Source: Betaproteobacteria bacterium (lineage in GTDB: Bacteria > Pseudomonadota > Gammaproteobacteria > Burkholderiales > Rhodocyclaceae). Taken from it: a stretch of DNA of 64,000 bases. The translations under genes were made by a program, and so were the position numbers. Where the stretch lies: the NCBI GenBank assembly GCA_009781175.1, contig WQYQ01000007.1:82512-146511 (forward strand), read 5' to 3'. The notes under the pieces are model-generated. The model ran no database searches and had not been told where the DNA came from. It saw nothing but the letters and a program-made list of their open reading frames with translations. Numbering within the stretch: the first letter of the stretch is position 1; each line of letters starts with the position of its first letter. Below are positions 1 to 8,819 of the stretch, piece after piece.

Positions 1-251
1 GCGTTGAGCCCCATTCCCGGCGCCAACGCGATCGGGTAATTGGCGTACAAGCCCATGATCGCGGTGCCCAGGGCCGCGGCGAGGCAGGTCGCAACGAACA
101 CGGCATCCTTGGGAATACCGCTCGCCGCAAGGATTTCAGGATTAACGAAGACGATGTAGGCCATCGTCAGAAAGGTCGACAAGCCCGCCAGGACTTCGAT
201 GCGCGGGCTGGTGCCATGCTCGCGTAGCTTGAAATAAGAATCGAGCATCAT
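1..251 (-). CDS. NCS2-family purine permease, N-terminal part (cut by window edge)
   Basis: The first ~83 residues of an AzgA-like (guanine/hypoxanthine) nucleobase permease of the inner membrane are visible; the rest lies outside the window. Reading leftwards, the protein starts MMLDSYFKL and contains MAYIVFVNPEIL, then AVFVATCLAAALGT and GLYANYPIALAPGMGLNA, which is the highly conserved first part of this transporter family. Two adjacent ATG codons are possible starts (251 and 248). An AAGGGG ribosome site lies 3 to 6 bases upstream, and the second ATG is the better spaced. The gene is transcribed divergently from the downstream carboxypeptidase. Family is secure; substrate (adenine versus guanine/hypoxanthine) cannot be told from this fragment. 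Confidence 0.9.
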   Translation of the reverse strand, partial: MMLDSYFKLREHGTSPRIEVLAGLSTFLTMAYIVFVNPEILAASGIPKDAVFVATCLAAALGTAIMGLYANYPIALAPGMGLN

Positions 252-476
252 GCGCCCCTTGTTTTAGGCAGGAGGCGCGCATTTTAGCGGACACCGGCCT
301 CGCGGGCTCAAGCACTCGCAGCAAAGCTGCCTACGCTCAAATATTGGTTACATGTGAAACCGGAATGAGCCCGAGCGTCCTGCCCGGCAGCATCGATTTG
401 ACGCCTTATAATTACGTCTTGTCCTCCTACGTCTATGAGCATAGGCCGAGCGCACGCCCTGTCACGCATGGCGGAT

Positions 477-516
477 TTCGCGAGGAGACCCCAACCCTCA
501 AGTTGGGGTCATTCAC
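477..516 (+). repeat. Dispersed palindromic repeat, copy 1
   Basis: This 40-base element has a perfect stem ACCCCAAC/GTTGGGGT and ends in ATTCAC. It aligns without gaps to copies at 7728-7767 (reverse), 23051-23090 and 45341-45380, and is the most divergent of the four. It sits 25 bases upstream of the carboxypeptidase start, so it may lie in that gene's leader. Confidence 0.6.
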
Positions 517-541
517 ATTTACCCTGAGACCCCCTACAACG

Positions 542-1684
542 ATGAAACGCATTTTTTCCGCATTACTTTCCCTATTCTTGCTGTCCGCCCCGCTCGCTCA
601 AGCCACCGCTCCGACGCCACCCGCACTTGCTGCCCGCGCCTGGCTGCTCTACGACGCCGGCTCCGGCCAGATTCTGGCCGAGCAGAACGGCGACGAACGC
701 ATCGAACCCGCTTCGCTGACGAAGCTGATGACGGCCTATGTCGTGTTCTCCGCGCTCAAGGCGAAGACGATCTCGATGGACCAACAGGTCGCGGTTTCCG
801 AGAACGCGCGCAAATCGAGCCTCGACGGCTCGCGCATGTTCATCCAGCCGGGCCTGCCGGTAACGGTGAAACAACTGATTCAAGGCATGATCGTGCAATC
901 GGGCAACGATGCCTGCGTCGCGCTTGCCGAATTGATTTCCGGCTCCGAGGACGCCTTCGTCTCGCGCATGAACAAAGAAGCCCAGCGCCTCGGCATGAAA
1001 AACAGCCAGTTCAAGAATGCAGCCGGCCTGACCGCCGAGGGCCACTACATGAGCCCGCACGATCTGGCGATACTTTCGACCGCCATCGCGCGCGACTTTC
1101 CCGAATACTTCCCGTTCTATTCGCAGAAAGAATTCACCTATAACAAGATCACCCAACCGAACCGCAACCGTCTGCTCTACCTCGACCCGACCGTCGACGG
1201 CATGAAAACCGGCCACACGGCCGCAGCCGGTTTCTGTCTCGTCTCGACGGCCAAGCGCGGTTCGCGCCGGCTGATTTCGGTCGTTACCGGCACCAGCTCG
1301 GACTCGGTGCGCACGGCCGAATCGCAAAAGCTGCTCAACTACGGCTTCCTCGCCTGGGAAACCGTCAAGCTCTACGCGGCCAATGCGCCGGTGCAGCAAG
1401 TCCAAGTCTGGCAAGGCAAAACCCGCACGGTGCCGGTCGGCTTCGAGCATGATTTCGTGCTTTCCGTACCGCAGGGCGACGCGCAGAAAATCAAGGTTCA
1501 GCTCGAAAGCAAACAGCCGCTCAAAGCGCCAATCCAGAAAGGCGCGCCGCTGGGCAGCTTGAAACTGAGCCTCGATGGCACGCAGATCGGCGCCTACCCG
1601 GTCGTCGCGCTCGAAGCCGTCGAACAGGCCAACTTCTTTGTGCGCATGTGGGATGCGCTGCGGCTGTGGATCAAAAACCTCTGA
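542..1684 (+). CDS. dacA: D-alanyl-D-alanine carboxypeptidase (PBP5/6 type)
   Basis: Periplasmic penicillin-binding protein that trims the terminal D-Ala from peptidoglycan pentapeptides. The ATG at 542 gives a 380-residue product with a signal peptide (about 1-21, ending AQA). The three active-site motifs are present: SLTK at 58-61, SGN at 120-122 and KTG at 222-224. A C-terminal beta domain is followed by an amphipathic tail (FFVRMWDALRLWIKNL) typical of the membrane anchor of PBP5. An open frame extends 66 codons further upstream, but that part has no signal peptide and crosses the repeat at 477-516, so I reject it. It heads the conserved dacA-ybeD-lipB-lipA cluster; ybeD begins 9 bases after the stop. 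Confidence 0.95.
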   Translation: MKRIFSALLSLFLLSAPLAQATAPTPPALAARAWLLYDAGSGQILAEQNGDERIEPASLTKLMTAYVVFSALKAKTISMDQQVAVSENARKSSLDGSRMFIQPGLPVTVKQLIQGMIVQSGNDACVALAELISGSEDAFVSRMNKEAQRLGMKNSQFKNAAGLTAEGHYMSPHDLAILSTAIARDFPEYFPFYSQKEFTYNKITQPNRNRLLYLDPTVDGMKTGHTAAAGFCLVSTAKRGSRRLISVVTGTSSDSVRTAESQKLLNYGFLAWETVKLYAANAPVQQVQVWQGKTRTVPVGFEHDFVLSVPQGDAQKIKVQLESKQPLKAPIQKGAPLGSLKLSLDGTQIGAYPVVALEAVEQANFFVRMWDALRLWIKNL

Positions 1685-1692
1685 GTTCCGCA

Positions 1693-1956
1693 ATGAGCTC
1701 GTCCGAACTGCTCGAATTTCCGACCGACTTCCCGATCAAGGTCATGGGCGAACGCCATGAAAACTTTGCCCAAGCGATCGTAACCGTCGTACGGCATCAT
1801 GCGCCCGATTTCGACGCGGCCAGCGTGGAAATGCGCGCTTCGAGCGGCGGACGCTACCTCAGCCTGACCGTAACCGTGCGCGCCACATCGCGCGCGCAGC
1901 TCGACGCGCTCTACCGCGATCTGAGCAGCCACCCGATGGTCAAGGTCGTGCTTTGA
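1693..1956 (+). CDS. ybeD: DUF493 family protein (YbeD-like)
   Basis: Small cytosolic protein of 87 residues starting MSSSELLEFPTDFPIKVMG, the hallmark beginning of the UPF0250/DUF493 family. Its fold resembles an ACT-like regulatory domain, and its exact role is unknown. It lies between dacA and lipB, as in enterobacteria and many betaproteobacteria. A longer frame begins at 1648 inside dacA but has no homology to the family, so the ATG at 1693 was chosen. The stop TGA (1954-1956) overlaps a possible TTG start of lipB, which suggests translational coupling. Confidence 0.88.
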   Translation: MSSSELLEFPTDFPIKVMGERHENFAQAIVTVVRHHAPDFDAASVEMRASSGGRYLSLTVTVRATSRAQLDALYRDLSSHPMVKVVL

Positions 1957-1970
1957 GACTGCCTGGCAGC

Positions 1971-2615
1971 ATGAGTTCGCCCGCCTTGCAGATCAAATAT
2001 CTCGGCCTGGTTGACTACGAGCCAGCCTGGGAAGCAATGCGGCAATTCAGCCGCGCGCGCGACGCCGGGACGCCCGACGAACTCTGGCTGCTCCAGCATC
2101 CGCCGGTCTACACGCTCGGCCTGGCCGGCAAGCCGGAGCATTTACTGCACGCGACCAACATTCCGCTCGTCAAGATCGACCGCGGCGGCCAGATCACCTA
2201 CCACGGCCCCGGCCAGGCGGTGATCTACGTGCTGCTCGACTTGCAACGGCGCGGAATCAAGGTGCGCGAACTCGTGCGCCTGCTCGAACAGGCAGTGCTC
2301 GACTTGTTGCGGAGCTACGGCATCGCCGGCGCGCTGCGCGACGGTGCACCCGGCGTGTATGTGCGCGAAGCCAAGATCGCCGCGCTCGGCCTCAAGATCG
2401 CGCACGGATGCAGCTATCACGGCCTGGCCCTGAATGTTAACATGGACCTCTCACCCTTCTCGGCAATCAACCCCTGTGGCTATGCGGGCCTGGCCACGAC
2501 ACAATTACGCGCATTCGGCGTCACGGACAGCGTCGACAGCGTGCTCGACAAACTCGCCGCACAGCTCGCGCGGCGGCTGGCAATGGATTACGCCGCAACG
2601 CACGCGGCCGCCTGA
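1971..2615 (+). CDS. lipB: Octanoyl-[acyl-carrier-protein]:protein N-octanoyltransferase LipB
   Basis: Transfers octanoyl groups from octanoyl-ACP to lipoyl domains, the first step of endogenous lipoate synthesis. The signature [12 protein letters not shown] is intact, as are the catalytic lysine in IAALGLKI and the catalytic cysteine in NPCGYAGL. The ATG at 1971 gives about 214 residues, normal for the family. An upstream TTG at 1953, overlapping the ybeD stop, would add six residues and cannot be excluded. lipA follows after 11 bases, so the two lipoate genes are almost certainly co-transcribed. Confidence 0.95.
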   Translation: MSSPALQIKYLGLVDYEPAWEAMRQFSRARDAGTPDELWLLQHPPVYTLGLAGKPEHLLHATNIPLVKIDRGGQITYHGPGQAVIYVLLDLQRRGIKVRELVRLLEQAVLDLLRSYGIAGALRDGAPGVYVREAKIAALGLKIAHGCSYHGLALNVNMDLSPFSAINPCGYAGLATTQLRAFGVTDSVDSVLDKLAAQLARRLAMDYAATHAAA

Positions 2616-2626
2616 GACGGAAACGT

Positions 2627-3586
2627 ATGGACCAAACGAAAAAACTGCGCGGCGCCGACAAAACGGCGCGGATTCCGATCAAGATCGCACCCGCCGAAAA
2701 GCTGCGCAAACCGGACTGGATTCGCATCCGCATCGGCGCGGGCACGGAAGCCGAGCGCTTCAACGAAATCAAAAGCACGCTGCGCGAACACAAGCTGCAC
2801 ACCGTCTGCGAAGAAGCCTCGTGTCCGAACATTCACGAATGCTTCGGCAAGGGCACGGCGACCTTCATGATCATGGGCGACATCTGCACGCGCCGCTGCC
2901 CATTCTGCGATGTCGGCCACGGCCGCCCCGAGCCGCTGAATCCGAACGAGCCGGGCGATCTCGCACAAACGATTGCCGCAATGCGGTTGCGCTACGTCGT
3001 CATCACCTCGGTCGACCGCGATGACCTGCGCGATGGCGGCGCGCAGCATTTTGTCGACTGCATCCGCGCAACACGCGCCGCGGCGCCGAACACCTCGATC
3101 GAAGTGCTCGTGCCCGACTTCCGCGGCCGCCTGGACATCGCGCTCGAAATCTTCCGCCAGGCGCCGCCCGACGTGATGAACCACAATCTCGAAACGGTGC
3201 CGAGACTCTACAAGGCAGTACGGCCCGGTTCCGACTATGCGCACTCGCTCATGCTGCTGAAGCAATTCAAGGCCGAGCATCCCGATGTCGCAACGAAATC
3301 CGGCTTGATGGTCGGCCTGGGCGAAACGGATGAGGAAATTCTCGACGTCATGCGCGACCTGCGCGCGCATGACGTCGAAATGCTCACGCTCGGCCAGTAT
3401 CTGCAACCCTCCGGCGGACATCTGCCCGTGCTGCGTTACGTGCATCCGGACAGCTTCGCGATGTTCGAACGCGAAGCGCTCGCCATGGGCTTCAAAAGCG
3501 CCGCCTGCGGCCCGATGGTGCGCTCATCCTATTGGGCGGATCGGCAGGCGCATGGCGCTGGCGTTGTTGACGATTCGCATGCTTAG
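2627..3586 (+). CDS. lipA: Lipoyl synthase LipA
   Basis: Radical SAM enzyme that inserts two sulfurs into protein-bound octanoyl chains. Both iron-sulfur motifs are present: the auxiliary-cluster [12 protein letters not shown] and the radical [11 protein letters not shown] (CX3CX2C). [16 protein letters not shown] and the C-terminal RSSYWAD, containing the conserved serine that ligates the auxiliary cluster, also match. The length of 319 residues is typical. It lies 11 bases downstream of lipB. The following frame is a release-factor remnant, not part of the lipoate pathway. Confidence 0.97.
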   Translation: MDQTKKLRGADKTARIPIKIAPAEKLRKPDWIRIRIGAGTEAERFNEIKSTLREHKLHTVCEEASCPNIHECFGKGTATFMIMGDICTRRCPFCDVGHGRPEPLNPNEPGDLAQTIAAMRLRYVVITSVDRDDLRDGGAQHFVDCIRATRAAAPNTSIEVLVPDFRGRLDIALEIFRQAPPDVMNHNLETVPRLYKAVRPGSDYAHSLMLLKQFKAEHPDVATKSGLMVGLGETDEEILDVMRDLRAHDVEMLTLGQYLQPSGGHLPVLRYVHPDSFAMFEREALAMGFKSAACGPMVRSSYWADRQAHGAGVVDDSHA

Positions 3587-3590
3587 GGAA

Positions 3591-4097
3591 ATGACGGGGT
3601 TCGCTGCACTCTGCCCATCCTTGTATCTGCTGCGCATGTATCTAAAATTTGGCGAGAAAAAGGGCTTTCAGATTGAGGTGATGGAAGAGTCGGAAAGCGA
3701 CGTGGCTAGCATCAAGAGTGCCACCATCAAATTCACCGGCGATTACGCCTACGGCACGCTGCGCACCGAAACCGGCATCCACCGTCTGGTGCGCAAATCG
3801 CCCTTCGACTCCAACGCCCGCTCGCAGCACCGCAACCGCGACAAAGCCTGGCAAATGCTGCGCGCCCGCCTGTACGAAATGGAATTGCGCAAGCAGCAGG
3901 CCGAGCAGCAAAAGCTGGAAGACACCAAATCCGACATCGGCTGGGGCCACCAGATTCGTTCCTGCGTGCTCGACCAGAGCCACATCAAGGATCTGCGCAC
4001 CAATCACGAAACCGGCAACACCCAGGCCGTGCTCGACGACGATCTCGACGATTTCATCGCGGCCAGCCTGAAGCAGGGCGTGTGGAGCCGTAAATGA
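3591..4097 (+). pseudogene. Peptide chain release factor 2 remnant lacking the GGQ loop
   Basis: From about 3627 the frame reads [14 protein letters not shown], then [28 protein letters not shown], which is release factor 2 just before its catalytic domain and includes the SPF stop-codon recognition tripeptide. It then jumps directly to SQHRNRD and the usual C-terminus ([23 protein letters not shown]). About 65 residues that normally lie between, containing the GGQ hydrolysis motif, are missing, yet the frame is kept. The N-terminal domain is also absent. The ATG at 3591 (after AGGGAA) and an ATG at 3579 are both possible starts. The last codon overlaps the next gene as ATGA. Probably a decaying prfB copy; an expressed decoding-only fragment is a less likely alternative. 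Confidence 0.75.
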
Positions 4098-4417
4098 GCG
4101 ACCAGCTTCTCGCCGATCTGCCAGCGCTCGGCGGCGACGAGCAATTCCGTGAGTTGCTGGCCCGTCCCGGCCTGCGTATCGAGCGCATTGTCTCCAGTGG
4201 CCAGTGCAGCCCACCCGGTTTCTGGTACGAACAGGCCGAGGGCGAGTGGGTCGTCATTCTGCAAGGCGAAGCCAAACTGCGCTTCGCCGACGAGGCCGAC
4301 GCCCGCCACCTGCGGGCCGGCGACAGCCTCGACATCGCCCCGCACCGCCGCCACCGCGTCGACTGGACGCCAACCGGACAACACACCATCTGGCTGGCGG
4401 TGTTCTACCACGCCTGA
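4094..4417 (+). CDS. Cupin-domain protein
   Basis: A 107-residue single-domain beta-barrel protein. The pattern [23 protein letters not shown] followed by [20 protein letters not shown] matches the two cupin motifs, with E, H and H as likely metal ligands. The ligand or reaction is unknown; small cupins of this kind often occur as stand-alone proteins. The start ATG overlaps the stop of the release-factor remnant by four bases, so the two are translationally linked. It converges on the unrecognised secreted protein gene with a 19-base gap. Confidence 0.8.
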   Translation: MSDQLLADLPALGGDEQFRELLARPGLRIERIVSSGQCSPPGFWYEQAEGEWVVILQGEAKLRFADEADARHLRAGDSLDIAPHRRHRVDWTPTGQHTIWLAVFYHA

Positions 4418-4436
4418 GCAAGACTTTCGGGCATCA

Positions 4437-6218
4437 TCAAAACCTGAACTTGAACTCGAAGGGTTTAAGCAGTTTTCTCATCGGGTATTGTCCCGGCGGC
4501 AGTTGCGCGTATTCGAGAAACACCGCCAAGACATCGGCCCAGTGTTTCACCACATCAGGCGGCAACGGCAAGGTTTCTACATCCTTCACGACCGCTTTCA
4601 ATACCTCTTCGTCTTCCAACGCCAATATCGACTCCTGCATCGAAAAACTCCTGACGATTTTCAGATCGTCGTCGCTGACCGTCACGGATTCCGCGGGCGC
4701 GCCATTGCATGAAAGGCTGCGCCGATAGGAACCTTTTTTCAGAACGCCGTGGGTCAGCATGGCGTCGAGGGCAGGAATCGTTTCCAGATAACGGATCGAA
4801 CGCATGGCCTCCGCCATCGCCGACAGGTCTTTTTTCCCGACAACGAACAGGGGGATGCCCGGCGTAACCGTAATGACACATTGCTTGCGCAACTCGGCTA
4901 TCGCATCGGCGCTTATCGACATGTCCTTCGGCCCGCCATCGGGAAAGCGCGGGCGCAGGCCAGCCAGTTCATCTGGCTGGGCCTCGCTGAACGGCTGCTT
5001 GAACCCATAGGTCGCCTGCAATGCATTCGCCAGGGAAAAAAGCACCCGCGCCTTGCCGGCATTTCCCTGCGCCAGTGCGATCTCGGACAGTATCGCCAAT
5101 TGCCGCGCATTACCCTCGTTGTCGTGGTCGAGATATTCGTCGAGCATGTTCACGCGTGTGATTTTCGCGGCCGTATCGGTATCGCCGGCATCGAGCAGGA
5201 TGCGCGTCACGAACAACAAGTCGCCGGCAAGCAAGCGTTGCGCTTCGGGTAAATTCAGCGCCAGAGCGATGGCTTGCCGCATCAGGGCCGATTGCGCAAT
5301 TCGCGGATCGGACAACTTGAGGCCGGCTTCCCGCTCCTTCTCCCAGACCTTGACGATGGCGCGCAAGCGTGCCGAATCCAGGAGGGAGCCTGTTTTTTCC
5401 TTGGCATCCGCAAGCGCCTGGTCAATGTTCATCTGGAGCCATTGTTCCTCCAGCGCCGGCAGCGCCTCCGGCATCTGCACGGCATTGGCGAATTGCGCAT
5501 CGCGCAGATGCCCCGACATCGCTTTTGCCAGAGTCTCTCCAGACTGCTGCTCTCCAAGGGTCACGACCTGCTCCAGCAGGGCCATCCGCTCCTGCGGCGT
5601 TTCGACCTCCACCGTGCGGTTGAGAATTACGACCTCCTCTCGCCATGCGGCAAGCGAAGACGCTCCCCACGTCGGAGGGACAAACACTTGGGCTGGAATA
5701 CTTTCCGCTACCCGCACCCGTATTTCTGCTGTGTAACCCTGGTCATCGGACAGGCCGGCAAAAATCCGTCCGCCGAACAAGAAGAGATAAAACTGATTTT
5801 TTATCCTTTTCCCGCTGGGCTGAGCCAGCGTCACGAACAGCTTGTAGTCCCCCGTCCCCAATACGGGCCGGGCCGCAACGTCCCGGTCGGCAACCGGCTT
5901 GGGAAAACGCGCGCTCAGGGTACGGCCTTCGGCGTCGGTCAACCCTTCATAATCGGCAATCGCCTGCTTGCCGTCGCCATACACGATCATCCGGTAGGGC
6001 TTCGATGCCCACGGCTGCTGCGTCACGGGGTCGACGATCGTGCGCCGGACGAGATATTCGCCCTCGCCGATCACCTCGTCCGGCGCGTGCATCACAACCT
6101 GCCCCCAAGCAGGGCCGGCACAGATCCAGAGCATGACCGCAGCGATGCCCGTAAAGAGCGCCCTTGCACCCCGTATGCGGGGTGGTGGTGGAGTTCGTTG
6201 AACGGCAGAATGTTTCAT
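4437..6218 (-). CDS. Large secreted protein of unknown function
   Basis: I do not recognise this 593-residue protein. A hydrophobic segment around residues 20-39 ends AGPAWGQ and looks like a signal peptide after a basic, proline-rich start, so export to the periplasm is likely. Residues about 40-200 look beta-rich (GEYLVRRTIVDP, GDYKLFVTLAQPSG). The remainder is mostly alpha-helical, possibly tetratricopeptide-like (LAILSEIALAQGNAGKARVLFSLANAL). The start ATG has a good AAGGAA ribosome site. It is the only gene between the cupin (convergent) and the Fic gene (same strand, about 250 bases upstream), so the context gives little help. Confidence 0.7.
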   Translation of the reverse strand: MKHSAVQRTPPPPRIRGARALFTGIAAVMLWICAGPAWGQVVMHAPDEVIGEGEYLVRRTIVDPVTQQPWASKPYRMIVYGDGKQAIADYEGLTDAEGRTLSARFPKPVADRDVAARPVLGTGDYKLFVTLAQPSGKRIKNQFYLFLFGGRIFAGLSDDQGYTAEIRVRVAESIPAQVFVPPTWGASSLAAWREEVVILNRTVEVETPQERMALLEQVVTLGEQQSGETLAKAMSGHLRDAQFANAVQMPEALPALEEQWLQMNIDQALADAKEKTGSLLDSARLRAIVKVWEKEREAGLKLSDPRIAQSALMRQAIALALNLPEAQRLLAGDLLFVTRILLDAGDTDTAAKITRVNMLDEYLDHDNEGNARQLAILSEIALAQGNAGKARVLFSLANALQATYGFKQPFSEAQPDELAGLRPRFPDGGPKDMSISADAIAELRKQCVITVTPGIPLFVVGKKDLSAMAEAMRSIRYLETIPALDAMLTHGVLKKGSYRRSLSCNGAPAESVTVSDDDLKIVRSFSMQESILALEDEEVLKAVVKDVETLPLPPDVVKHWADVLAVFLEYAQLPPGQYPMRKLLKPFEFKFRF

Positions 6219-6468
6219 TTCAATTGTTCCTTGGTCACCCCTGCGAAATTCAAAATCGACACAACGCGAGGGAATGTGTCGCTGCGCCGAGCCATTCCTT
6301 GACCCAGCTCTCGCCCATTTTCCTCAAGGACGGCATAAAACCCGCCCTTTGAACAAGGCGCGAAAAAAGCCAGGGCCTTTTCGAGCAATCCTGCACAACA
6401 GCCAGCGTGTCAAGTCTCACATCATGCCCCGCTGCCACGCACCGGGTCGAACACATCCACCTGCGGGA

Positions 6469-7596
6469 TCAGGCTCGCGGCCCAGCCAATTCATAACTGG
6501 TGCTGCGCCCACCCGCGCCCGAGCGCAGCAATACACCTAGCGCCACAAGTTCGTTGATGTCGCGCAGCGCGGTATCCGGCGAGCATTTGGCGAGCGCCGC
6601 CCATTTGCTGCTGGTGAGCTTGCCCTCGAAACCATCCAGCAAGCGATTGAGCACTTTCACTTGTCGTTCGTTGAGCGCAGCCCCTTGCACGCGTTGCCAG
6701 AATCGCGCCTTGCTCAGGACGGCATCCAGTGTGCGGTCAGCATGACGTACGGCTTCATCGAGCATTTGCAGGAACCACAGCAGCCACTCCGTCACATCCA
6801 GCGTGCCCTTTTGCGTGCGTTCCAGGATTTCGTAATAGGCTTTGCGCTCTCGCTGAATCTGCGCCGACAGGCTGTAGAAGCGCTGTGGGCTGCCGTCCGC
6901 GCGCGCCAGAAGCAAGTCGCCAAGGGTGCGGGCGATGCGGCCGTTGCCATCATCGAAGGGATGCAAGGTTACGAACCACAGATGTCCCAGTCCGGCGCGG
7001 ATCAGTGCTGGCTCTGCCGTATCGGGGGTGTTTACCCAACTCAGAAAGCGCGCCAGTTCTTCGGGTAAGCGTTCGGCGGGGGGGGCTTCGTAATGCACTT
7101 TCTGCCGACCCATCGGGCCGGAGACCACTTGCATCGGTCCGTGAGCATCATCCCGCCAACTGCCGGTGGTGATTTTGCTCAGGCCGGAATAGCCCGTAGG
7201 AAAGAGCGCGGCATGCCATCCAAACAAACGCTCGGTCGTGAGCGGCATGGCGCTGTTGGCGGTGGCATCGAGCACCATCTCCACCACCCCTTCCACATGG
7301 CGATCGACCGGCGCCAGAGAGCCGATATCCACCCCGAGACGGCGAGCGATGGAGGAGCGTACCGAAGCGACGTTCAGGTGTTCGCCTTCGATCTCGCTGG
7401 TCTTGAGCACGTCATCCGTCAAGGCGGCCAAGCTGGCCTCCGCGCGCAGGCCTAGGCCCACATCGGCCAGACGCCCCAGAAGCAGACCCTGCACGCGACT
7501 GACCCGCGCCAGCGGCTCGACTAATGCGGCCAGGTCATAGCGCCAATGCGGCCAATCGGGAACCTGCCAGATGTAAAGGTAATCACCGTCATTCAT
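6469..7596 (-). CDS. Fic-domain protein with N-terminal DUF4172 and C-terminal winged helix
   Basis: Likely AMP-transferase (or related nucleotidyl/phosphotransferase) acting on proteins. Residues 5-85 match DUF4172 (YIWQVPDWPHWRYD). The Fic core has HPFDDGNGR at 212-220, matching HPFx(D/E)GN(G/K)R with the catalytic histidine. TSEIEG at 66-71 fits the N-terminal inhibitory helix (S/T)xxxE(G/N), which suggests self-inhibition. The C-terminus (about 300-375) looks like a winged helix (VKVLNRLL, SSKWAALAKCSPDTALRDINELVALGVL). A GTG at 7620 would add eight residues. The ATG at 7596 is preferred because DUF4172 starts there, although its ribosome site is weak. Three CCGCATA repeats lie at and just upstream of the start and could be an operator. 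Target protein unknown. Confidence 0.9.
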   Translation of the reverse strand: MNDGDYLYIWQVPDWPHWRYDLAALVEPLARVSRVQGLLLGRLADVGLGLRAEASLAALTDDVLKTSEIEGEHLNVASVRSSIARRLGVDIGSLAPVDRHVEGVVEMVLDATANSAMPLTTERLFGWHAALFPTGYSGLSKITTGSWRDDAHGPMQVVSGPMGRQKVHYEAPPAERLPEELARFLSWVNTPDTAEPALIRAGLGHLWFVTLHPFDDGNGRIARTLGDLLLARADGSPQRFYSLSAQIQRERKAYYEILERTQKGTLDVTEWLLWFLQMLDEAVRHADRTLDAVLSKARFWQRVQGAALNERQVKVLNRLLDGFEGKLTSSKWAALAKCSPDTALRDINELVALGVLLRSGAGGRSTSYELAGPRA

Positions 7597-7619
7597 GCGG
7601 AGATGATGGGGCAGATTCA

Positions 7620-7680
7620 CCGCATAGGCAATTTATTCTCCGCATAATGTGCAGCACAAAAAGCGCCTGTTCGCCGCATA
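7620..7680. promoter_or_regulatory. Three CCGCATA direct repeats upstream of the Fic gene
   Basis: CCGCATA occurs at 7620-7626, 7640-7646 and 7674-7680. The last copy is inside a small inverted repeat CGCC/GGCG. They sit in the promoter region of the Fic gene, so binding by a regulator, possibly the Fic protein's own winged-helix domain, is a reasonable guess. No footprint or homologous site supports it yet. Confidence 0.35.
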
Positions 7681-7727
7681 AAGGCGACTGTGCCGTCCAA
7701 CGCCCAGATGCTGAGCGGACGTATGGC

Positions 7728-7767
7728 GTGGATTGTCCCAAGCTGAAACCTGGGGTTTTTTCACCAC
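7728..7767 (-). repeat. Dispersed palindromic repeat, copy 2 (reverse orientation)
   Basis: On the minus strand this reads GTGGTGAAAAAACCCCAGGT and then TTCAGCTTGGGACAATCCAC, differing from copy 3 at seven of 40 positions by eye. It lies in the intergenic space between the divergent Fic and ferredoxin genes. Confidence 0.7.
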
Positions 7768-7835
7768 GTTTTGCCAAACCGATCCCGACATTAGCCTCAC
7801 GCGCTATAGTGGCGCGGTTCGGATGAGGCTTGCAC

Positions 7836-8147
7836 ATGACTTACTTTAAACACCACGTTTTCTTCTGTTGCAACCAGCGCGCGGAGGGTGAAACTTGCTG
7901 CGCGAATTACGGCGCGGTTGAAATGCAGACTTACGCGAAGGACCACATCAAGGCGCTCGCACTCAACGGCCCGGGCAAGGTGCGCATCAACAAGGCCGGC
8001 TGCCTGGAGCGCTGCGACGACGGCCCGGTGCTTGTCGTGTATCCCGAGGCGGTCTGGTACACCTATGTCGATAAGAGCGATATCGATGAAATCATTGAGC
8101 GCCATCTTGTCGGCGGGGAGGTCGTGGAGCGGCTGAGACTCAAATGA
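7836..8147 (+). CDS. [2Fe-2S] thioredoxin-like ferredoxin
   Basis: A 103-residue cytosolic iron-sulfur protein related to Azotobacter-type thioredoxin-like [2Fe-2S] ferredoxins. Cysteines in FFCCNQRAEGETCC near the start and GCLERCDDGP in the middle are the probable cluster ligands. The PVLVVYPEAVWYTYV segment is the usual following beta-strand. The ATG at 7836 is eight bases from a GAGG ribosome site. Its stop overlaps the hydrolase start as ATGA, and a GST gene follows, so these three genes probably form one transcript. Electron partner unknown. Confidence 0.88.
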   Translation: MTYFKHHVFFCCNQRAEGETCCANYGAVEMQTYAKDHIKALALNGPGKVRINKAGCLERCDDGPVLVVYPEAVWYTYVDKSDIDEIIERHLVGGEVVERLRLK

Positions 8148-8788
8148 AGCAGGCGCTTCCGACTGAAAAATTTTTCGTCGACGGCCCTGTCGGCCCGATC
8201 GAGGTGCTCCGCGATACGCCGGTATCCGCGCATGGCCTCGCCATCGTCACGCATCCGCATCCCTTGTTTGGCGGCGCGAATACGAACAAGGTCACGCACA
8301 CGCTTGCGCGCACGCTGCGCGATCTCGGCTATTGCACACTGCGGCCGAATTTCCGCGGCGTCGGCGGTACGGCCGGCGCGCACGATAATGGGCTGGGCGA
8401 GACGGACGATGTATTGGCTCTGATCGACTGGGCGCAAAACCAGTTCGGCAACGGACCGCTCGTGCTTGCCGGTTTTTCCTTCGGCGCTTTCGTTCAGACA
8501 CGCGTCGCGAAATGGCTCGCGCAGGCAGGCAGGCCGGTCAAACGGCTGATCCTCGTCGGAACCGCTTCGGGCTTTATCGATGGCGCGCGCCGCTATGACA
8601 CCGAAGCCGTCACGCCCGACACGATTGTGATCCACGGCAGCGCCGACGAAACCGTGCCGCTGGCCAATGTGCTGGCCTGGGCCGAACCGCTCGAAGTGCC
8701 GATCGTTGTCGTTCCGGGCGCCGACCACTTTTTCCACGCCCGCCTGCATATTCTGCGCGGCATCATCGAACGCGCGTGGCGGGAGTAA
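8144..8788 (+). CDS. Alpha/beta hydrolase
   Basis: A 214-residue serine hydrolase of the alpha/beta fold. It has the oxyanion strand THPHPLFGG, the nucleophile elbow GFSFGA (Ser about 110), an acid in HGSADETVP and a histidine in GADHFFH. This resembles the cytosolic 'THPHP' group often annotated as dienelactone-hydrolase-like or CocE/NonD-like proteins. Substrate unknown. It overlaps the ferredoxin gene by four bases and precedes the GST gene by 31 bases. Confidence 0.85.
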   Translation: MKQALPTEKFFVDGPVGPIEVLRDTPVSAHGLAIVTHPHPLFGGANTNKVTHTLARTLRDLGYCTLRPNFRGVGGTAGAHDNGLGETDDVLALIDWAQNQFGNGPLVLAGFSFGAFVQTRVAKWLAQAGRPVKRLILVGTASGFIDGARRYDTEAVTPDTIVIHGSADETVPLANVLAWAEPLEVPIVVVPGADHFFHARLHILRGIIERAWRE

Positions 8789-8819
8789 GCTCGCAGAATT
8801 CGTTTACCGGAGATCGATC

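Noticed and set aside
344..541. 66-codon N-terminal extension of the D-Ala-D-Ala carboxypeptidase
   Set aside because: Runs through a repeat element and would hide the clear signal peptide that begins at 542.
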